A DNA stretch of 64,000 nucleotides from Mesocentrotus franciscanus (lineage: Eukaryota; Echinodermata; Echinoidea; Camarodonta; Strongylocentrotidae), in the NCBI GenBank assembly GCA_037976565.1, contig CP137679.1:27215539-27279538 (forward strand). The letters run 5' to 3'. The translations under genes and the position numbers were made by a program. Position 1 is the stretch's first letter, and each line of letters opens with the position of its first letter. Of the stretch, positions 10,911 to 21,957 are shown one piece after another. Under the pieces are notes generated by a model that was not told the DNA's origin, did no database searches, and saw nothing but the letters and a program-made list of their open reading frames with translations.

Positions 10911-11544
10911 CTGCGATGTCGGCTCTGAGAGGCTGGATAAGAATATATAGGATTAAGAAATCCCATTATGTCGGCATTCAGGCTATAACATGTGACATTG
11001 ATAGATATTCTCCTGATCAAAATGTGAGACGTTGTTTGTCGGCGAAGGCCCCGGGCGAAGGCCTAGGCTATAAAAGGTTTTGCTTAAGTAGAGCAGTAAT
11101 GGCAGAACTGAGCAATGTCTCCGTACTTCATATGCATAAAAATAGAAACACTTGCATCGAATATAAGCCTATTATACACAATGAGAGAAAAAGGGGTGGA
11201 CGAACAGAGAGAAAGAGGGAGATGGGGGAGGGGATTGTAACTCATTTATTAAAAAATACTAAAATATAGCGGTTGAAAAATCTATTTCATTTATGCGAAA
11301 CCTTCACCCCAGAACAGCACCATCTTATTTATGCAATTCGCGTTCTGGCAATTGGATAATAGCAGGTGAATAAAATGCTTCAACACCACAAACACCTGGT
11401 AAGGGAGCATCCATAAATTGTAATACATTTAGTTGATAACACTATGAACATGACAGACAAAGAAAGAGGACAAAATGTACAGTTCCTCATTGTACCCTCA
11501 ACAATTGCTGTGGTAGACAAGGGAACATCCCTTCACTGCTATTA

Positions 11545-11678
11545 TGTAAAATAAGTAGAACAGGGGCGTGTTTCATCAACTAAAATCGATTTCGATTTTA
11601 AAAATCGATTTTAGGGCTTAGTGAAACACCCCCCAGGTGAATATGCATGTGACACATGTTCTACACATTTTTACATAA
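11545..11678. mobile_element. Second-level nested MITE
   Basis: It interrupts the left arm of the 11440-11947 hairpin, whose right arm reads uninterrupted (TAATAGCAGTG). Ends are TGTAAAATAAGTAGAACA and TGTTCTACACATTTTTACA, inverted. Flanking TTA/TA repeats make the exact border ambiguous by 3 bp. It itself contains the element at 11563-11634. Confidence 0.8.
11563..11634. mobile_element. Third-level nested mini-element (~72 bp)
   Basis: Inverted ends GGGCGTGTTTCATCAAC / TTAGTGAAACACCCCCC surround a palindrome made of AAAATCGATTT units. CAGG lies on both sides and may be the target duplication. The ends resemble those of the GGGGGCGTTTCAT family at 18989 and 38042, suggesting the same transposase class. 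Confidence 0.7.
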
Positions 11679-13689
11679 TTAGGGACTTTTAGATTTTACA
11701 CGACGAGAACGTGGACTGCCACGGTGACATCCTTTTAAGGTAATGTGACGTCCTTTTAAGGCACTGCCGGGCACGGGCCAGTGCCTTGAAAGAATGGCAC
11801 ACGTTGCAGTCCACTACGTCGACGTGCAAATCTAAAAGTCCCTAATAGCAGTGAAGGGATGTTCCTTTGTGCACCACAGCAATTGTTGAGGGTAAAATGA
11901 GGAACTGTATATTTTGTCCTCTTTCTTTGTCCATCATGTTCATAGTGTAAACGACTTTGCATAGTACGCATATGCCCATGTCTTGCTGAGAAACTGTACT
12001 TTATTCTTGCTTTATGCCTTTTTCATCCACTTTGGTGGGACACCTTGTAGATTGGTGGGCTAGAGTGTAATAAATCTCTCAGAACAACTAAAGTTATTCC
12101 TTGGGGTTAGGTTCCCTTTAATGTAGGATTTCCCTTTAATGCTATCCGGTAATGTGTGACAGCTGCTTTAACAGTGAATGCAGGTCATTCAAATAATGTT
12201 TTATAATACACATTATTTGCTATGATAAGATTAGTTATCATATAAAATTCTAAACATATGGTAGAGGCGACAGGCGTGGCTAGGGTAAATGTAGGTTAAT
12301 CTCCTGGTTTACGAGAGCACTTGTGATTAATGAGCTGGCTTCAGTTGAACCTTAAACTGGCATTTATTTGTTTATCTATATTGCCATTTTTATTCTTCTT
12401 CTGGTAAGGTCATAAGTGCTTTTAGATCTAGTTGCGTTATTGTCATGCATTGATGTCTTTCTTAGATATAAGTGTACTTTTCCCCAATCGTACATCGTGT
12501 GCTCCACAAATCTCTCATGTAACGTGTGTAAGAAATGTTTTTTTAATTTTGTTTTTGAATAAATTAATGAAACATGATATCAATTTGATTAGCCTATGTG
12601 GGACTCTCCTGACAGGGACTGCTATAATGACCAGCTGTCAACAATTATTTGTTGATACCTGAAGCGGCCTTTGTTCGCAATTTCACAATATCCACCCCCC
12701 CCCAAAAAAAAAGTAGAGGCATAATACTAACCTATTGACCAAATATATTTCACATTCTTAACAGTGAATGCTTTAGTATATAAAGGTACATCGGTATTCA
12801 CATATACCAAAAAGTGGGATGCCAGGGTTAATTGGGGGAGTGGACAGTCTGTCATCCCGATAAGTTCGGAATTATAATAGCGATCACATGTTTTGTATAT
12901 CTCCTACGGCATTGTTTGCAAACTGAGGGTTGATTAATATTACTGCATAAAAGCAAGGAGCCATTAACAGGAGTATACCTATACAAATAATGATAAACAG
13001 CGTTGTGTGTAGGGGGGGAGTGGCGGAGTCATCAGACACGGAAGCGAATGCATATTGACAGCTTTCGTGTGTGAGTGTGTGCGTGGGTTAGTGTTTCTAT
13101 CTTTTTTCTTCTTTTTCTTTCTCTACCGCTTTCCTTTCTTTCTCCCATTTTTCTAGGTGTAATACAGGGGGAGGGGGGGGGGGGTAAATGCCTATTCAAT
13201 TGCAATTGAACTTGACCCTGAGAAGACGATAGTTAGCTAGGGTTAATTTTCCGGGGGTTATGCTCCTCGGGGATGGTTGTCCTCGAGGGGTAATTTTCCG
13301 GGGGGATTGTCCAGGGGGTAATTGTCCTAGAACCCTCCTATAGCTCAGACCCTCTGTTATGCATAACAACTGACAAAGGTTCGTGTCTGCATACAGTGGC
13401 GTAATGAGCAAAAACTTTTTTGAGGGCAGAAATAAAGTCCGGATCACCACCAGGTGGCATGATAGGCAATTGTTTTTTGAGGGAGGGGATGCGGATATTG
13501 ACGATAACGGTCAAGATGTGGGCCTACAAACTACGTTTTAGCTATGGCGTACTGTATTTTCTTATGTTGATTATTCATGAGGCTAGAGTACTTTGCATCT
13601 AACCACTTTGACAAATTACTTGATTGTTTACATTAAAGTTCTTCACACTTTGAGCAATGAGATGATAAGTTAATATCCCACCCACTATC

Positions 13690-15117
13690 GAGGGGCGGTG
13701 GAGCGTCTTACAGAGTGGAGAGGGATGGGGGCACCAACAAAAAGGGGGCACTTTCTGGAAAAAGGGGCACCTACAAAGGGAAACCTCAAAGTGAAACTAT
13801 GCCATTTTTAGACATTGGTATATACCCCTACATTGTGATTACATTATCAGGGATAATTTCAATGTTTTGTTTCTCTCTTAACATGGTCCAAGATACTCAT
13901 ACTTTGCAGTTGGGTGTGATGGTCTGAATATATTTATTTGCGAGCGAGCAAAATTTTAAAGATTTATGAGGTTGCAGTGAAAAAAACTAGATCTTATAAA
14001 GAGGAAGAAAAAACCCAATTCTGATAGGATTTTAAGCACAATCTAATCATGAAAGACTGAAAAGATATTTAATAAGAAAAATAATTATATCAATTTTAAA
14101 AGCGAGCGAGCGTAGCTAGCGAGCTTTAGGCGAAATTAAAGAAAATATTGCTATTTGTTGCTTAAAATTATGAGCACATTTTATGGTAAAAGGAAAAAGG
14201 GGCACATATCCAAAGGGAAAATGACAGTTATTAAAAAAAGAGAAGGAGCACGTGTCAAAGAAAAAAGGGGGATTATCAGAGGTGAAAATGAGGCACTTCT
14301 CGCACTTGATAAGGGCACTCACCAGAGATGAAAAAGGCACTTATGAGAACGGAAAAGGGGCACATTTTATAAAGGAAAATTAGGGGCAATTATCAGAAGG
14401 AAAATGGCACTAATTAGGAAGGATAAGGGGCACGTGTCAAAATAACAGGGGCACTTATCAGAGATGAAAAGGGGCACTTATAAGAATAAAAAGACGCACT
14501 TGTCAAAATATAAGAGACACCTCTGAGATTTGAAAAGAGGCAATTATAAGAGATGAATGGGCACTTATCAGAGGTGGTAAGTGGCACTTCTTGTACCTGA
14601 AAATGGGCACTCACCTGAGATGAATAGGGGCACTTATTACAAAGGAAAATTGGCACTTGTCGTAGGAAAGGGGGCACCTATGACTATGAGATTTTAATAG
14701 AGGTATTTATCAGAAGTGTGAGCAGGGGCATTTGCCAGAAGGGGAGGTGGCTCTCATTAAAAAAGGGGCATTTATCAGAAGGAAAAAGGGCACTTATTAG
14801 AAAGAAAAAGGGGGGAATACGTGTCAAAATAAAAGGGGGCACTTATCAGAAATGAGAAGGGGCACTCATCAAAGATAAAAAGGGGCACTTATCTGAAGAG
14901 GAAAAGGCACTTATTACAAAAGAAGAGGGCACTTGTTAAAATAAAATTAGCACCTCTCAGATTTGAATAGGGCAATTATATGAGGTAAAGGGGCACTTAT
15001 CTGAGTTGGTAAGAGGCACTTATAAGAATGTGGAACGGGCATCTAATTGTAATTTTAAAAAGGGGCGCTTACCTGAAGTAAAAGGGGCACCTTTCCTACG
15101 TAAAAAGTTGCACTTTA
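13690..15117. mobile_element. Satellite-bearing hAT-like element, truncated copy
   Basis: The start AGGGGCGGTGGAGCG..GGGGGCACC, followed by a 'acattggtatatacccctacattgtgatt' block, closely matches the start of the intact element at 19570-21186. The rest is a degenerate tandem array (units of about 25-40 bp, consensus near AAAAGGGGCACTTATCAGAG). The right terminal repeat and an 8-bp duplication are missing, so it is truncated or decayed. Confidence 0.8.
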
Positions 15118-15214
15118 GGTTTTTTGCCTGACTATAAAATTGGGAATTTGTCATTTTCCAACAAACGCATAAAAAAGAATAATTTACAAAAAAGTGAAAA
15201 ATAAACCACCGGAA

Positions 15215-15317
15215 AATCATGTCATTTCAGCAAAATTTGCAAATCACTGGTATCGAATTAGAAATAAACCACGCTTGAATTTTATTTGGGGGCCTCCCCA
15301 AGCCCCCCATCAGTACT
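15215..15317. repeat. Repeat fragment, inverted copy at 22266-22370
   Basis: The segment from CATGTCATTTCAGCAAAATT to CCAAGCCCCCCATCAGTACT is the reverse complement of 22266-22370. It ends only 12 bp from the donor side of the lectin exon at 15329. Confidence 0.85.
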
Positions 15318-15328
15318 GCATACTTTAC

Positions 15329-15539
15329 CTACCAAGAGGGATCGTGCTGCCCGGATCAGACACCATTGACGGAGATGGCGCTGTAGTGGTCGGGAGCTGC
15401 CGTTTGCGCCAACACGCGGGGCATACACCTCCAACACCAACACAGGGGTATTCTATCCAGTTGCCTTTGCCCAGCGTCACGGTGCAATAGTCACCAGAAG
15501 TTTGGCGAGGAGATAAAGCTGGGTTACCACTAGTCCAGT
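15329..15539 (-). CDS. Lectin/PAN gene, exon for C-terminal part of the C-type lectin domain
   Basis: Acceptor TTTAAG, donor AG/GTAAAG. It enters with two bases completing Asp and leaves with AG (phase 2). Residues about 103-172 read DWTSGNP, then DYCTV, GNWIEYPC and CPACWRK, followed by a Thr/Pro/Ser-rich linker. This is the terminal half of a C-type lectin fold: the W-x-GxP loop, the penultimate Cys, the W-x-x-x-x-C strand and the final Cys. The usual Ca/sugar residues are absent (WIE instead of WND; GNP rather than EPN or QPD), so classical mannose or galactose binding is doubtful. The linker leads into the PAN-like exon. Confidence 0.8.
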
Positions 15540-16103
15540 CTTAAATTCAAGATTAATAATATCAAAAATATGCTTTAAGGCGCGTCATCACTCACTAGAC
15601 GTGTAGAATATTGTGAAGGTGTGTTGGGTTTTGGACCTAAAACAACCAAAAGAATGGGCCTATCAAGAATGCCAATGTGGGGAGGAACATTTACAACTTT
15701 TGAATTTTGAAAATTTTACCAACAAATAGGCCAATCAGCCCTTCAAATATGACGACAAACGTAGGTCTACGCGTAAATGTTGCATAATTTGAAAATTACG
15801 CGACAACAATCGTAATTACGTAGAGAAATTTGAGCCTAACCGGCCCCTCCCGCATCGTCAACTTAATTGCAGGCATGGAGATAACATCAAGGATATTTAT
15901 TCATTTAATTTTCTGGGTATTTTATGTAGAATATATTATTAGGTATGTCTGTCTTTTTATGGCGACCCCACCAAAAGCATGCCAGGCCTCGTACTTTTCG
16001 CCTCCTTCCTATTTCATGAATATAATATTTTATGGTGTACATTTTGATCATGAGAAGGTAATGAACGTTTCTTTAATTGGAATATAATGTGAAAGCTACT
16101 TAC

Positions 16104-16238
16104 CCCAGTATCCAGAGAAATCTGTAGCGCTGTTCCAGTAAACACCATCTTGGTTTGGGCACTCGAACTGAACGGTGGCGGGGCTAGAGCGATCGATACA
16201 GCCCAACCAGTACCCATCGCATATGGACGTCGTCAAAT
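16104..16238 (-). CDS. Lectin/PAN gene, central exon of the C-type lectin domain
   Basis: Acceptor ACATATTAG and an excellent donor GG/GTAAGT. It enters with AT completing Tyr from the previous exon and leaves with one base. Residues about 58-103 contain CDGYWLGC, the counterpart of the family's WIGL motif, then FECPNQDGVYW and FSGYW, which joins DWTSGNP in the next exon to build the GY-x-W-x-x-G-x-P loop. The exon has no repeats or stops. Phase agreement on both sides is the strongest evidence for this gene model. Confidence 0.85.
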
Positions 16239-17109
16239 CTAATATGTGACACAAGCGAGAGAAATTTGTTTTGTTATGAAGATCCAATCATTTAATACGG
16301 TGGATTCGCAATCATGTGCTGCCCCGGTGTGCTTCATCATGGGAATATTTTTTTTGTTAAGGAAGGTTTGAAAAGCTTATTTACGGGAAATTTTTGCGCT
16401 GATTCCAAAAATGTCAGTCTTATTGCCCCTACTCATTTTGGTTATTTCGGCTACGTTTTTGTCAAAACGGACCATTATGGTCAATGTGGTCCGGAGTAAT
16501 TTTTCCAATCAATATTATCAGCAAAGGAGTTAGATGGGCCTACTCTATGTAAAAATTTGCCTTGGTGCTAGACAAAGTGGTCAAATTGACCACCGTAAAC
16601 AACAATATGGTCATTTCGGTTACTTTGCTGTCCAAAATCATTCCAGATTTTCGTGCAGAATCAATTGATGGTTGGGTTTGACGTCCACATTCAAGATAAA
16701 CATATGCGCTGATAGCAGAATACTCTCAATTTACAATTTAATGAATTTACGCAGTTCGGACCGCTTTAATCATGTCGATCGGTGGCTAGCGTTTTGTTGC
16801 ACTGCACTGGTTGAAAAGGAGATGTCTACCTGCGAGCCGAAAAGAGTAGGCTGTCGCGGCTGGCTGGTGGGGGGCGCTGTTTATTATGAATCCATCCAAT
16901 TATTCATTTTATTCATTCAAACCATATTTAAACAGGATGCCCTTTCAACAATGTGGCCCTGCATGTGTGCTAAACAAAAATTACTTTTCTAAAAGATAGA
17001 ATATTATATAGTATATGCCATAAAACATCGATTGGAAATAAGTATATGTGCATGAAGGCGAAAACGGCTACCTCCTCCACCTTTAAAAGAAAATAGTAAT
17101 ACTACTCCT

Positions 17110-17137
17110 TGTTATAATAATGAGAATTATAATAAGG

Positions 17138-17190
<53 letters not shown>

Positions 17191-17465
17191 TAATAATAAT
17201 AATAATAATAATGATAATAATAATAATTATAATAATAATAATGATGATATTAATAATAATATTAATAATGATAATAATGAAGATAATAATGATACGGATG
17301 ATAATGATAATGATAACAATATTAATGATATTGATAATGATAATAATTATGATACTAATGATACTGATAATAACAGCAAGGATAATAATAGAAATAACAA
17401 TCATGGAAATAAAATGATGACTAATAATACTTTTACTATTAATAATAACATTAATAATAGTAATA
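17110..17465. repeat. AAT/GAT microsatellite
   Basis: About 350 bp of AAT-rich trinucleotide repeats with interspersed GAT and AAC units. The Asn-rich and Ile-rich open frames here are artefacts. The Tc1/mariner-like element starts at its right edge. Confidence 0.95.
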
Positions 17466-18151
17466 TAGGATTTCTCGGTCAATTTCGTAAGCTTTTCATT
17501 CGTTTTGATACAAAGTTCATTAAAATTCGCGAAATAAAGCTGCCGGCGTGTAAATTTCATTCAAAATAACACTTTTTTTCATTTGATTTACTTATTCGGT
17601 CAATGGATTTAGCACTTGTTTCATTCAATTTAACAACCGCTTACAAATGCGGAGTTTGCATTCATTTTCGTCAATTATGGCAAATCGGACGTCCGTACCA
17701 TTCAATTTCACTTTGGGTCATTCTAAATAACAAAGTTTTCATTCATATTCGCCTATCTTTACATACCTATGGTATACATGGTATATGCACATGTTTCTCA
17801 TCTAAATTAAACAAATGTGTTATATAACATGTATTGTCATTCTTGGTCAATATCTGGTGATGTGTTTTTAGAAATAATTCCTTGCATACCAAATAAGGGT
17901 CATGAGTTTCAACAGGTGGAGGACAGGGGGGACATGTCCCCCCACGTTTGAACGCTTTTTTGTATGAGGTGTATACCTTATGCGTGTTTGATTCCATACA
18001 TTTTACTCTGATTATATGTATATTATGTGAAATCTTCGTCTCATGTAGGCACCAAATCGCACCATTTCAGTCAAGCCCAAAATGCAAAAGCTCCCTAAAG
18101 TGGGAGTACCTCCCCGCTCGATGACGGAGCTGTTGACGCCCTTGCTAAGGG

Positions 18152-18158
18152 TATATAA
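18152..18158 (+). promoter_or_regulatory. TATA box for the transposase
   Basis: TATATAA within GGGTATATAAATGGG, about 90 bp before the transposase ATG. The spacing fits a core promoter with a short leader. Confidence 0.5.
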
Positions 18159-18248
18159 ATGGGTAGGTAATGCTGATATCTCTCTCTTGTAAAATTATCT
18201 TTCGGCTAATATACACTCTCAAAGTTCCTTCTGGTTCCCGCTATCACC

Positions 18249-19524
18249 ATGGATGCTCACGTTAGATACAGGCGCATTTCGAACGAAGATCGAGACCGAC
18301 TCATCGACGCCTTCGACGCTCATCAGGCCGACTACCTGCAGCTGGCAGATACGCTTGGTATCAAGCGTACAACAGCGAGATCCATCGTGGCCAAATACTG
18401 TCTGCGGACGGGGAATCGCCACAAGCTGGCAAGAGGGGGAGCGAAGAACACCATCAAGATCGATGATGACATGAAAGCGCGACTTGAACACGTGATCGAC
18501 GCTAACCCCCTTGCTACTCTCCAGCAAATGAAAAATGCTCTCGCGGCAGCTCTACCTCAAAAGCCAGCTGTATCTATCGCTACCATATCAAGAGCACTTG
18601 ACGGAATGTTCATATCATTGAAGCTGGTGGAGGACGTACCTGAAGGCCGTAATGCCCCAAGAACCATTGATCTGCGCTTCGAGTACGCCGAATGGTTTAT
18701 GGCGGAGGGTGTGGAAGCCCATCTCGTGTTCATAGACGAAACGGGGTATAACGTTTGGACGAGACGTTCGTTTGGAAGGGGTCGTCGTGGAGAGCCAGTT
18801 CGCAGGGTCGTACGTGCATGGACAGCGAGGACAAAACGTAAACATTACGTTCGCCGTATCTGGCGAGGTGCACTGGGACTTGTACACCACACAATTTCAA
18901 GTGAAACAACAACACGGGCAAGTTTCGAAGAATTCCTTGCGGGGACTGTTCGGCAGTGTGCGGACATGTTTCCACCCGAATTAGAACTGGGGGGCGTTTC
19001 ATGAAACAATTAGTCGGTGGTTTTCACCGACTAATATCATTTTCACCGACAATTTTATTGTCACCGACTATTTTTCAGGCCTCTGATTGGTCAAATTTAG
19101 TCGGCGCCGACAGTTATCGGTGGACAAATGTTGATGAAATGCCCCCCAGGTGTTCTTCATCTACGACAACGCCAGACCACACGTTCGCGCAGAGCTGCCC
19201 GCGGACGTGTACGTAGATCCAAACACCCACCTCAAACGTCTGCCTCCTTACTCGCCTTTCCTTAATCCCACCGAGATGGCCCACTCCGCCTTCAAGGCTG
19301 CAGTGAAGAGGGACCTGGCTCGTCCAGAGTGGCAGCAGATGGTAAGGGATCGCGATGCTGCTCAAGAAGCTGAAATGACAATGGGGGAACACCGCCGTGA
19401 ACTTGTCCAGCAAGTGGCCAGACGCAACATCGACGCCATCACTCAGGTGAAGAGCATCCGCTGGTACCGCCACATGCAGACATACATGCCTAGATGTCTT
19501 GCCCGTCAACATGTAGAGGGTTAA
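18249..19524 (+). pseudogene. IS630-Tc1-mariner superfamily transposase, interrupted by a MITE
   Basis: The first part (18249-18988, from ATG in CACCATGG) begins with a helix-turn-helix DNA-binding region (about residues 10-70, LADTLGIKRTTARSIV) and reaches the first catalytic Asp in VFIDETGYNVWTRR (about residue 165). After the MITE the frame resumes at about 19148 with YDNARPH (second Asp) and YSPFLNPTE (catalytic Glu). I count 35 residues between second Asp and Glu (DD35E). Removing 157 or 160 bp restores one frame. The protein (about 370 residues) is a normal length, ending at the TAA at 19522. Apart from the insertion the frame is clean, so loss of function is recent. It acts in the nucleus by cutting at the TA-flanked ends. 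Confidence 0.85.
18989..19147. mobile_element. MITE of the GGGGGCGTTTCAT family, inside the transposase
   Basis: About 157 bp with inverted ends GGGGGCGTTTCATGAA / TTGATGAAATGCCCCC and internal repeats of CACCGACTAA/TTAGTCGG. It is nearly identical to the copy at 38042-38196. It splits the transposase between residues of the catalytic core. Confidence 0.9.
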
Positions 19525-19569
19525 ACAACTCTAGATATAAGATTGGACATAATCTTACTGATGTTCTCA

Positions 19570-21186
19570 CAGGGGCGGCCGAGCGACTTCCAAAGTGGGG
19601 GGGGGCACCAAGAAAAAAGGGCACTTTCTGGAAAAAGGGCACCTACAAAGGGAAATTTCAAGGCGAAAATATACAATTTTGTAGACATTGGTATATACCC
19701 CTACATTGTGATTACATTATCAGGGATGATTTCAATATTTGTTTCACTTCATACACCATACAAGATATTGCTTAAGCATCATGCTTGCAGTTGGGTGTAA
19801 AGGTCTGAAAATTTATTTGCGAGCGAGCGAAGCGAGCGAAGAAAAATTTAAAGATTTGTGAGGTCGCATGCAGCGCGAAAAATTACATCTTATGAAGAGG
19901 AATAAACCCAATCCTGATGGGGTTATAAGCACATTCTCATAACGGAAGACTGAAAAGACCTTTGATAAGTAACAATACTATATCATCTATAGATGCGTGC
20001 GAGCGTAGCGAGCGAGCTTTGGGGGAAATTGCTCTTAGTCGCTTAAACTTAGGGGCGCGTTTAATGATGAGAGGAAAAGAGGACACTTATCAGAAACGAA
20101 AAGGAGCATGTGTCAAAGTACAAAGAGTAATTATCAGAGGTGAAAATGGTTAACTTCTTACACCCTCAAAAAGAGGCACTCACCAGGGATGAACAAAGTC
20201 AGTCATGGGAATAGGAAATGGGCATTTGTCGACGGAAAAGGGGCCCCCATCAGATTTTGATAGGGGCATTTATAAGAGGTGAAAAGGGGCATTTACAATG
20301 TATGAAAAGATAGGTCCCTTATTAGAAAGGAAAGGGGGCACTATCATTGTTAAAAAGGGAAATTATCAGGGGTGAAAAGAGGCACTTATCGCACCTGAAA
20401 AGGGGCAATGACCAGATATGAAAAGGGGCACTTATGTGAATGAAACAGGGGCACTTATAATAAAGGAAAATGTGCATTAGTTCAAAGAAAATGGGCACCG
20501 ATCAGATTTTAAAGGGGCATTTATCGGAGGTGAGGGGGGCACTTATTTGAAGTGAAAAGCAGTAACTTCTTGTACCTGAAAAGGGTCATTTACCAGAGAA
20601 GGGGAAGGGGCTCTTTTTAATGGGGCACCTATCATTAGGAAATGGGGCACTTATTATAAAGGAAAGGGGCACGTGAAAATATAAGGTGCGCTTATCCGAG
20701 TTAAAATGAGGGTAGTTATTAAAAGGGGAATGGGCACTTCTTACAAAGGAAAAGGGGCACTTGTCAAGGTGAAAGAGGCACCTCTCAGATTTGAATAGGG
20801 CAATTATCAGAGGTGAAGGGGGCACTTATCAAAAGTGAAAAGAAGCACTTCTCGTACCTGAAAAGGGGCACTTACTAGAGATTAAAAAGGGCACTTATGA
20901 GAATTGAAAATGGACACTTATTGCAAAGGAAAATGGGAACTTGTCGAAGTAAAAGGGGCACGTGTCCAAATAAAATGGGCACTTATCAGAGTTGAAAAGG
21001 GGAAGGGGCACTTTTTACAAATTAATAGGGGCACTTGTCAAAGTAAAAGGGCACTTTTCCTATGTAAAAAGGGGCACTTCTTACAAAGTTAAAGAGGCAC
21101 TTTTCCTATGTAAAAAGGGGCACTTTTCGGGTGCTTGAAAAAGTGGGGGCACTGTGCCCCCCCTGCCCCCGGGAGGGCCGCCTCTG
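19570..21186. mobile_element. hAT-type element carrying a minisatellite, perfect 8-bp duplication
   Basis: It starts CAGGGGCGGCCGAGCG and ends GGCCGCCTCTG; TGTTCTCA flanks both sides (19562-19569, 21187-21194). Its 1617 bp have no transposase. The 5' part has an 'acattggtatatacccctacattgtgatt' block and GCGAGCGAGCG tracts. The rest is a long degenerate tandem array of GGGGCACTTATCAGAGGTGAAAA-like units about 25-40 bp long. It inserted just after the Tc1-like transposase stop codon. Confidence 0.95.
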
Positions 21187-21419
21187 TGTTCTCATCACGG
21201 ACTTTATCGTACTCGGTCATCTTTTGGAAGTGATATTACGTAGACAAACATGATAATGGCATGCATGATGTAATTATGATCATTAAAATATAACCAAAAC
21301 AAGATTTCAGATTGCATACGTGTATTCTTTAATTATGTCCACATGACATGAGTTATTGAGATGTGCGCGCAGTGAGAAAACAATGTATCAAACTCATTAA
21401 TGATTGTGTAGCATGATTG

Positions 21420-21600
21420 TGCTTGTTACTGTATGTGATCGTGATCGTGATCGTGATCGTGATTGTAATTGAGATAGTGATTACGATTGTGACTGAGATG
21501 GTAATTGTGACTGTGATCACGATCGTGATTGTGATTCAGTGTGATGGTGATTCAGATTTTGATGTGATTATGATTGTGATTGAACTGATACTCATAGATT
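21420..21600. repeat. GTGATC/GTGATT hexanucleotide-type repeat
   Basis: Tandem GATCGT and GATTGT units form about 170 bp of alternating purine/pyrimidine-like sequence. The Val/Ile-rich open frame is an artefact. Confidence 0.85.
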
Positions 21601-21848
21601 GTTCTTAACATGTTCAATACAGACTAAATATAATTTACACAAATATAAATGGCTTCAAAGAGATTACGAACATCGAATAAATTATCTCCAAAAAACACAA
21701 ACAAAACATAAAAAATAAATCAATGTATAGAGTATTGATACCCCCCCCCCACCATTATGGTACGCCACTCCAATGAATACAACTGTAGTCTGTGAACACA
21801 CACTTTGCATGCACTTATATCATTGCATATTCATAAAAAGACACTCTT

Positions 21849-21947
21849 GCTTAGTTCCATGCTAATTCTATATTGATGTGGCTAGGTTATATCTACTTGT
21901 TGCTTACCAACCCATACAATTTGAAATGGATTTAGCATGGAACTAAG
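21849..21947. mobile_element. Small hairpin MITE (~99 bp)
   Basis: Terminal inverted repeats GCTTAGTTCCATGCTAA / TTAGCATGGAACTAAGC. CTTG occurs on both sides and may be part of the target duplication. The right edge abuts the next hAT-like element. Confidence 0.75.
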
Positions 21948-21957
21948 CTTGCGGGGG

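Larger units (their letters stand above)
11440..11947. mobile_element. CACTA-like hairpin element, TAA target duplication
   Basis: It begins CACTATGAACATGACAGAC and ends with the complement (GTCCATCATGTTCATAGTG); the arms pair over about 150 bp on each side. TAA flanks both ends (11437-11439, 11948-11950), and the paralogous empty site at about 9270-9285 has a single TAA. CACTA ends plus a 3-bp duplication fit the EnSpm/CACTA superfamily, although end sequence alone is weak proof. The left arm is interrupted by the insertion at 11545-11678. No transposase is present. Confidence 0.85.
11228..12125. repeat. Dispersed repeat, copy 2 (interrupted)
   Basis: Paralogue of 9075-9475 in the same orientation. 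It is split at 11439/11948 by a 508-bp insertion; removing the insertion and one TAA restores the order seen in copy 1. Confidence 0.85.
10911..15328 (-). other. Last intron of the lectin/PAN gene
   Basis: A 4.4-kb phase-2 intron that holds the repeat copy with the nested MITEs (11228-12125) and the satellite-bearing hAT-like fragment (13690-15117). Between 12130 and 13685 I see no gene, only T/C-rich and G-rich tracts and, at 13240-13335, reiterated GGGGGTAATT-type words. Confidence 0.6.

Noticed and set aside
9075..12125. The paired 9.1-kb and 11.2-kb repeats as duplicated gene exons
   Set aside because: No frame is conserved between the copies and splice signals are absent; they behave as dispersed repeats.
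17102..17569. Asn-rich and Ile-rich open frames of about 150 codons
   Set aside because: They arise from the AAT microsatellite; no complex sequence or splice context supports them.
18219..18890. Minus-strand frames opposite the transposase
   Set aside because: Shadows of a strong plus-strand transposase frame with recognisable catalytic motifs.
13680..21190. CRISPR-like array suspected from the repeated GGGGCAC words
   Set aside because: Unit length and spacing vary, there are no unique spacers of constant size, and the array is inside a hAT element of a eukaryote.
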